This document shows positions 59,701 to 64,000 of a stretch of DNA of 64,000 bases, piece by piece. The position numbers and the translations under genes are program-made. Numbering within the stretch: the stretch's first letter is position 1; each line of letters begins with the position of its first letter. A model generated the notes under the pieces. That model did not search any database and had not been told where the DNA came from. It saw only the letters and a list, made by a program, of their open reading frames with translations. Origin of the DNA: Anthoceros angustus (taxonomy: Eukaryota; Streptophyta; Anthocerotopsida; Anthocerotales; Anthocerotaceae); the NCBI GenBank assembly GCA_010909165.1, contig VJWM01000116.1, positions 248,001 to 312,000 on the forward strand, given 5' to 3'.

Positions 59701-62700
59701 CGAGATTGAGGATGAGCCCTTGCAAGGTTGGTTGGATGAGCATTACAGGATTATGCTCAAGGTTGTTCGGGAAAGGCTTCTGAGGGAGCACGTACTTGAG
59801 GAGAGAAGTAAAGAATCCGAGAGAAAGCCGATTCAGAAGTTGGGGTCAGAGTTGGAGAGTGATGGCGTGGACAGAGGATCTAGTTCCTCAAGAGGAGCCG
59901 TGGGTGGCCAGGGAACAGGTTCGCCCGAGTGGGAAGCTATGCATGAGGAGATGTTCAGGACATACTACAAGGAGTGCAGAGATCTAATACCAGATGAGGG
60001 TTCTGGGGCCTGCCAGAACGGCCGTCAATCTGGATTTAAGCCAAGTGTTGATCGCGCTTCGATTATGTCAGTGAGGGCAACAACATTAAAAGTTTTGCTG
60101 ACAAACATCCCAGGCGGCAGGCATGGGATGCTTCATAGAATTAGAGAGCTTGACTGTGTCAGCCCTGATCTGCATGTTCCTTTCTCCACAATGTACGGTT
60201 ATCATGTGAACATAGATGCAACTTCCCTAGTCTTGCGATTGAGGAACTACACATTGCCGATGCTGTCTGCCATCAGTGGCAAAGCGGCTGGTGATGTGAT
60301 TTTGGCAAAGCAAGGAACTGTTTTTCCAAAGCAGGTGGAGCAGGAGCTGTACATTGGGCAATGGCGGAGAATCAGGATGTTGCGGTCAATCAGTGGCTCA
60401 TCCCCGCCTCTCAAGATGTACTCGGAGCTGTGTATAGAGCTCAATCATGGGAGGGTATGCTACGGTGTTGGATTTGAACCTGCACTAGCAGATGTCAGTT
60501 ATGCACTAAGCATTGCTATGAAGAAGGCAAATTTAAGTCTGCGGAAGTTGGACAACGTGGCTCCCGTGAAAAAAGAGAGAAGCCTCCCCTGGTGGGATGA
60601 CATGCGCTACTATGTACATGGCAAGAACAGCATCGCAGTGACTGACTTCAGGTGGAATTGCTTGGCAACCACAGATCCCTATGAGAACACAGAAATGCTA
60701 GTGTTTGCATCAAAAAGTATGACTTTCATGCAGACAGAAGGATCTGTCTCTGCTTATGGTAAAGAGTTTGCACTTATTATCAATCAAGAGGGTGGGACCT
60801 TGAATCAGATTGGTTGTAAGCAGAAGCGAGTCTTCCTGCGTGCACCCATCTTTGAGTTCGATATCAAGATTGAATGGGAGAGTGATTCTGGAGAGCCTCT
60901 TCAGCACTACCTTCATGCACTTCCAGGAGAGCTTGATGCCCGTGAGAAGGTCTACGATCCATTTCGGTCCTACTTTCTGGCTCTAGGATGGACCTTCCGT
61001 TTCAAGGAACACTATGCCCGCTTTTCAGGTGAAGATCCACCAGGCTCTTGTGCTTTCCATGTGGGGAGCTTTCGGAAAGTTAACGATTTACATGTTGGCA
61101 CTGCTAGAAAGGATACTCTGCTCAGAGTACCCAAGGATGTCCAGTCACTTCTGGCCCTTGAGAAGTTAGAAGACTCCTTTGTGATGAGTGTGCCAATCAT
61201 GCATTTGAGTGCTTATAACCTAATGTGGATCTTTAAGTGGTGGAACCTGGTATACAGCCCTCCTCACAAGCTGCGGTCCTTTTCAAAGTGGCCTCGCTTT
61301 GGCGTTCCTCGGGTTGCTCGGTCAGGAAATCTTGCTCTTGACAAGGTGTTGTGCGAGTTTCTGCTGAGAGTGGATTCTACGCCTGCTTGTGTTGAGCATG
61401 CTTCACTTGGGGATGATGATCCAGCAGATGGGCTCACGTTCAATACTACAAGTTTGAAGTATGAGATTTTTTACAGCCGTGCATTCCATCGGCAGCATCC
61501 TGAAAGAAGAGATCTCCTTGAGGTGGCGTACCAAGGGCTAGACATACACATGCTCAAGGTCAAGCTGGATAGGAGTCCTGCAGCATCTGTCTCCGAAGAG
61601 GCCCTGCTACAAGCCATTAAAAAGGCTGCAAGAGTGAATTATCTAGTGGGTTTGCAGGAAGTGTCCTCTGATGACATATTCAGAGGACTAGGGATTGATA
61701 ATTCTAGTGATGATGGATTCCTTCTGAGTACCGACCATTTTAGAACTAGGAGGGAGACACCAAAGGCAGATGCTGGAAGACTTGCTTGGTGGCAAGTTGG
61801 TGACAGACATCGGTCAAATGGTTTCAGCCACAATGATGCTGGTCACAGTAGTGAGCCCACCAGCGATGATGAAGGGTTTGATGTCGTCGTGCCTGATAAC
61901 TGCTTGCGAGTCTCTGTTTATGAATTAAAGCTTTTATGGACAATTGGCAATCGGGATGCTGTTTGGGCATGGGTTGGTGAAATCTCTAAGGCCTTTGAGT
62001 CTCACAAACCGTCACCATCTAGGCAGTATGCACAGCGGAAGAAGCTAGAAGGTGCACGCCGAACTAAAATTGAAGATCTTCTGCAAAGGCAACCGGATGA
62101 GGCTGACATGGTACCGAGGACAGACATGGATGTATCACCTCCTGTGTCTAGCAAGCTGGAGCACTCGGTGGTTTCGACGCCGAAAGTTGAGGAGGAAAAG
62201 CTTCATTTCATGGTGAATGTTGTTCATCCCCAATTCAATTTACAATCTGAAGACGCCAAAGGGCGGTTCCTGCTAGCAGCAGCAAGTGGACGGGTCCTGG
62301 CAAGGTCCTTCACTGTCCATTCTGCCTATAAACTGATGGAAGGAGTGCTGAAAAACGGTATTCCATCATCAGGGCCTGATCCCATGATACCATGGAAACG
62401 CAGAGAGCTCTCCGTGTGGCTGGAACGTGTCCATGCTCATGTGGCTCCTTGTGACGTGGATTTAGGTGCCGGAATCCAATGGCTACCAAAAATACCTACA
62501 AGAACGATAACTGACAGGACTGGCCCGCTTCTGGAGAGGGTGTTCATGCCTTGTTCGATGTACTTTCAGTACACACGTCACAAGGGTGACACTCCAGATT
62601 GGAAGGCGAAATCTCTGAAGGAGCTTTCATTTAATTCCTCTAACATCATTGCGAATATGACATCTCGACAGTTTCAGGTCATGGTTGACATCATAGGTAA

Positions 62701-64000
62701 TCTACTCCTTGCAAGGCTGCCAAAGCCAAGAAAAAACAGTTTCTTGCATCCCGATGAGGAAGACGAGGACGATGATACTGAGGAAGAGGCAGATGAAGTG
62801 GTACCAGAGGGTGTGGAGGAAGTGGAACTTGCTCGCATCAGACTGGAACATACAGAGAGAAGGTGTCACCTGGTCTTTGATGATATAAGAACTATCAAGC
62901 AGCGTAGAGGAAGTGAGGAGGAAGGGGAATGTGAGGACCTGGATGCTTTGGTGGAAAAGCTAGAACTTGATCATGCTAGCAAATGCAAGGCTCGACGAGC
63001 AGCAAGGACATCATTGAGAACTGCCCTTCAAAGGGCAGCACAGCAGCGGCTGATGGAGAAGGAAAAGAATAAGGCCCCCTCTGCAGCAATGAGCATTTCT
63101 TGGGCTATAGACCAAGTCGTTTGGAGCATGCTCCGGGATGGAAGAGCCTTTGCTGAAGCTGAGATAAGTGACATGATCTTGCATGTGGACCGTGATTTCA
63201 ATGATCATGGTGTTGCACTCTTCAGCATGAAGTCATTTGTTGTCCGGGACTGTCTCCTAAATGTGAAGTCAAATATGACTCATGCTTCATTGTTGTCTGC
63301 CTGGAATCCACCAGCCGATTGGGGTAGAAATTGTATGCTTAGGGTCTTTGCCAAGCAAGGTGTTCCGAAGGATGGACATTCACCACTGGAGCTTTTCGAA
63401 GTGGATGTATTTCCTTTGAAGATTCACCTGACTGAAGCCATGTACAGGATGATGTGGGCGTATTTTTTCCCTGAGGATGATCAGAACTCTCAGGAGCGGC
63501 AAGAGGCTCGAAGGCTTTCTGCAATATCTGTGTCAAAGCGTGTCAAATCCACAGCTCCCTCCATCGGGGACAAGGGACCAGAAGCACAGGGTGAGTCTCT
63601 GGCTAGGTCCGGCTCAGGAATGCAGAATACACAGTTTGGGCTGTTGGAGCATCTCTCAGCCAGGGAGGCCTATTGTTTATCCATTGATCAACCTTCAGAG
63701 GTCAGCAGACTTCAAGTGGGGCGAGGATCGGCCAGGCTGAAGGAGAAAGAGACAGAGAAGGAGGTGGAGAAGGAGAAAGAGAGACAGAAGGAGAAGGAGA
63801 AGGAAAAGGAAAAGGAAAAGGACAGTAGGAGGTCAAGCAGAGATCATAAGTCTGTCTCTCTGGAAGAAAAGGATGCTAGAGCTAGAAAGAGTTTCCTGGA
63901 GTTCCACAACATTAAGATTAGTCAGGTGGAGCTGATTGTAACATACGAGGGGTCAAGGTTTGCTGTCAATGATCTGCGCCTACTGATGGATGCATTTGCA
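56723..64000 (+). CDS. SAB: SABRE/KINKY POLLEN family bridge-like lipid transfer protein, 5' part (runs off window)
   Basis: An uninterrupted frame of 2426 codons continues past the right edge. Residues about 7-25 form an N-terminal membrane anchor (LLWLLLIVAIAGWLAF), as in SABRE, KIP, maize APT1 and animal/fungal Hobbit/FMP27 (BLTP2) proteins, which form long hydrophobic grooves at ER-plasma membrane contacts. Family hallmarks in order: DEPLQGWLDEHY (about 59715), FSTMYGYHVNIDA and the LPWWDDMRYYVHGK block (about 60580-60625), YDPFRSYFLALGW (about 60955), FMVNVVHPQFNLQSE (about 62210) and MTSRQFQVMVDIIGN (about 62655). A charged Glu/Lys tract occurs near 63740-63830. The ATG is the first after an in-frame stop at 56693. 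In plants the family supports polarised and oriented cell growth. The absence of any intron across 7.3 kb is odd in a gene that is multi-exon in Arabidopsis. Confidence 0.93.
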   Translation, partial: MDPTPDKLLWLLLIVAIAGWLAFNFSAKVVGLILKKVIGLVVLRFRLASLGCVKDVFVQFKRGGVASISIGELRLRRHKRGLRRLWDWRLQLSVGDIEVVMRSSQTVKKTPGKSSTRRKSSSGRTMLMVVARIANYVNVSLTDIVIRASDEPKVSVEIKDVGLDLCKVDGAVVSVGVKLVVVPLHVYLGDKHVVTDASLLAGGAVGNEGHQATMACIPPVFTLESTLVESSLYYDSEAGISVRQLEVVCGNAILHLEEANLLGLLSLRGRKSSAEPHGTVGVSELGEGSKAGDPVQGTESKKGSAGSPAQRRVIVFPEHLRFHLSMLCINFSQKESALILENRVMGIQLQGTRCLSALGGQKSQLDVQVDVGGVYLLRGKQKALLEILKVAVAGCLEVPSEVQEPVKLELDVKLGGLQLNMFLTTIMQCLKFGTDLLSNGQGSPKVVSADHSLPTNEVLKSKLTRKFVWGCSFSAPELAMTVSGSDDSQIFQSSSQTGHLYLNSMTSKGLTCHCELGEIQITSVEYVSSRLGSCLPAEDENDCCWMRLSHLEVEWGVTESDPNAKLMVVVKGRVCALFVTLDRLQTILLCSSDFERSLKQVASAMRKSRPKSRGTVGPRRRSGLRNVKLRLDGFTLHFSEPHQVHSTNVLDPKKFNYGEPLGQIIITKMPDGRPREARVFAELNGSEESMINCQVLAEITSFEFCIDKDAESIMVHIIRGHVDYQELQPEVRPPVHVVTLLSADEASLSLTQGNQAQLTGSKVTCCWTPDVHLFGGQVLLDVKNLLDLRKRIGVRVGAYPVEPKAVGEISVDMAGKTKENISELDKRGKPKLRLSLGIKGFGLTADLADGVTLKVHADTLSSESAATEVSVGNVEVRFNNSKVLGACSLKISKIPFMSSEACEPTAGTVAVVQTRQDWEWVVEGRGVRLTLAYGLQLRAIEDAVEDMWRGLKLALAAQKSRIRPGQPSQLPKQKAAGSASVAAIRFVVDDILAEIEDEPLQGWLDEHYRIMLKVVRERLLREHVLEERSKESERKPIQKLGSELESDGVDRGSSSSRGAVGGQGTGSPEWEAMHEEMFRTYYKECRDLIPDEGSGACQNGRQSGFKPSVDRASIMSVRATTLKVLLTNIPGGRHGMLHRIRELDCVSPDLHVPFSTMYGYHVNIDATSLVLRLRNYTLPMLSAISGKAAGDVILAKQGTVFPKQVEQELYIGQWRRIRMLRSISGSSPPLKMYSELCIELNHGRVCYGVGFEPALADVSYALSIAMKKANLSLRKLDNVAPVKKERSLPWWDDMRYYVHGKNSIAVTDFRWNCLATTDPYENTEMLVFASKSMTFMQTEGSVSAYGKEFALIINQEGGTLNQIGCKQKRVFLRAPIFEFDIKIEWESDSGEPLQHYLHALPGELDAREKVYDPFRSYFLALGWTFRFKEHYARFSGEDPPGSCAFHVGSFRKVNDLHVGTARKDTLLRVPKDVQSLLALEKLEDSFVMSVPIMHLSAYNLMWIFKWWNLVYSPPHKLRSFSKWPRFGVPRVARSGNLALDKVLCEFLLRVDSTPACVEHASLGDDDPADGLTFNTTSLKYEIFYSRAFHRQHPERRDLLEVAYQGLDIHMLKVKLDRSPAASVSEEALLQAIKKAARVNYLVGLQEVSSDDIFRGLGIDNSSDDGFLLSTDHFRTRRETPKADAGRLAWWQVGDRHRSNGFSHNDAGHSSEPTSDDEGFDVVVPDNCLRVSVYELKLLWTIGNRDAVWAWVGEISKAFESHKPSPSRQYAQRKKLEGARRTKIEDLLQRQPDEADMVPRTDMDVSPPVSSKLEHSVVSTPKVEEEKLHFMVNVVHPQFNLQSEDAKGRFLLAAASGRVLARSFTVHSAYKLMEGVLKNGIPSSGPDPMIPWKRRELSVWLERVHAHVAPCDVDLGAGIQWLPKIPTRTITDRTGPLLERVFMPCSMYFQYTRHKGDTPDWKAKSLKELSFNSSNIIANMTSRQFQVMVDIIGNLLLARLPKPRKNSFLHPDEEDEDDDTEEEADEVVPEGVEEVELARIRLEHTERRCHLVFDDIRTIKQRRGSEEEGECEDLDALVEKLELDHASKCKARRAARTSLRTALQRAAQQRLMEKEKNKAPSAAMSISWAIDQVVWSMLRDGRAFAEAEISDMILHVDRDFNDHGVALFSMKSFVVRDCLLNVKSNMTHASLLSAWNPPADWGRNCMLRVFAKQGVPKDGHSPLELFEVDVFPLKIHLTEAMYRMMWAYFFPEDDQNSQERQEARRLSAISVSKRVKSTAPSIGDKGPEAQGESLARSGSGMQNTQFGLLEHLSAREAYCLSIDQPSEVSRLQVGRGSARLKEKETEKEVEKEKERQKEKEKEKEKEKDSRRSSRDHKSVSLEEKDARARKSFLEFHNIKISQVELIVTYEGSRFAVNDLRLLMDAFA

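Overview
The window is nuclear DNA of a land plant. Genes are split by very short GT-AG introns (75-141 nt in the three genes whose exons could be resolved), there is a nuclear-type tRNA-Arg, and the protein families are plant ones: SABRE, germin-like proteins, PPR-DYW editing factors, a sterol-glucosyltransferase-like UGT and a plant-type organellar adenylate kinase. Two PPR genes end in the variant 'KP/GRP' DYW domain, which published surveys associate with U-to-C RNA editing in hornworts, ferns and some lycophytes. Together with the tiny introns, a hornwort is my best guess; this is inference, not proof.

Layout. 1-1331: the last exons of an LRR receptor-like protein (+). 1848-2768: adenylate kinase (-). 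3420-6328: a 14-exon UGT80-like glycosyltransferase (-). About 6950-35380: a segmental array built from roughly 10 kb units (A about 7390-18897, B 18897-28785, C 31118-35380, plus a scrambled stretch at 28785-31118). Each unit carries a TATA motif with a (GAGCTG)n tract, short ORFs of unknown meaning and a frameshifted germin-like gene. A and B also hold an AT-rich 3 kb block. A degenerate antisense cytosine-5 DNA methyltransferase-like ORF is found in A, in B and in the scrambled stretch. 36225-40527 (-) and 42847-46504 (+): two divergently oriented PPR-DYW genes made of near-identical 306-nt modules, with an organellar-ssDNA-binding-protein 'PDF' motif at the N terminus. 46670-52963: further germin-like copies, of which only 49526-50206 is intact, plus a RING-H2 fragment. 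53796-55303: a 7-exon TIC32/retinol-dehydrogenase-like SDR (+). 55369-55441: tRNA-Arg(UCU) (-). 56723 to the right edge: the first 2426 codons of SABRE, without any intron.

The single-copy genes (adenylate kinase, UGT, SDR, SABRE) contain no frameshift, while almost every near-identical repeat (germin copies, PPR modules, array units) differs from its siblings by 1-3 nt indels. That contrast could mean pseudogene decay in young duplicates. It is also what uncorrected long-read consensus errors in repeats look like, so 'pseudogene' calls here are provisional.

Functionally the window mixes housekeeping genes (adenylate nucleotide balance, sterol glucosylation, bridge-like lipid transfer) with fast-evolving families (apoplastic germins, organelle RNA-editing factors). 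I see no operon-like or obviously cooperating gene set.
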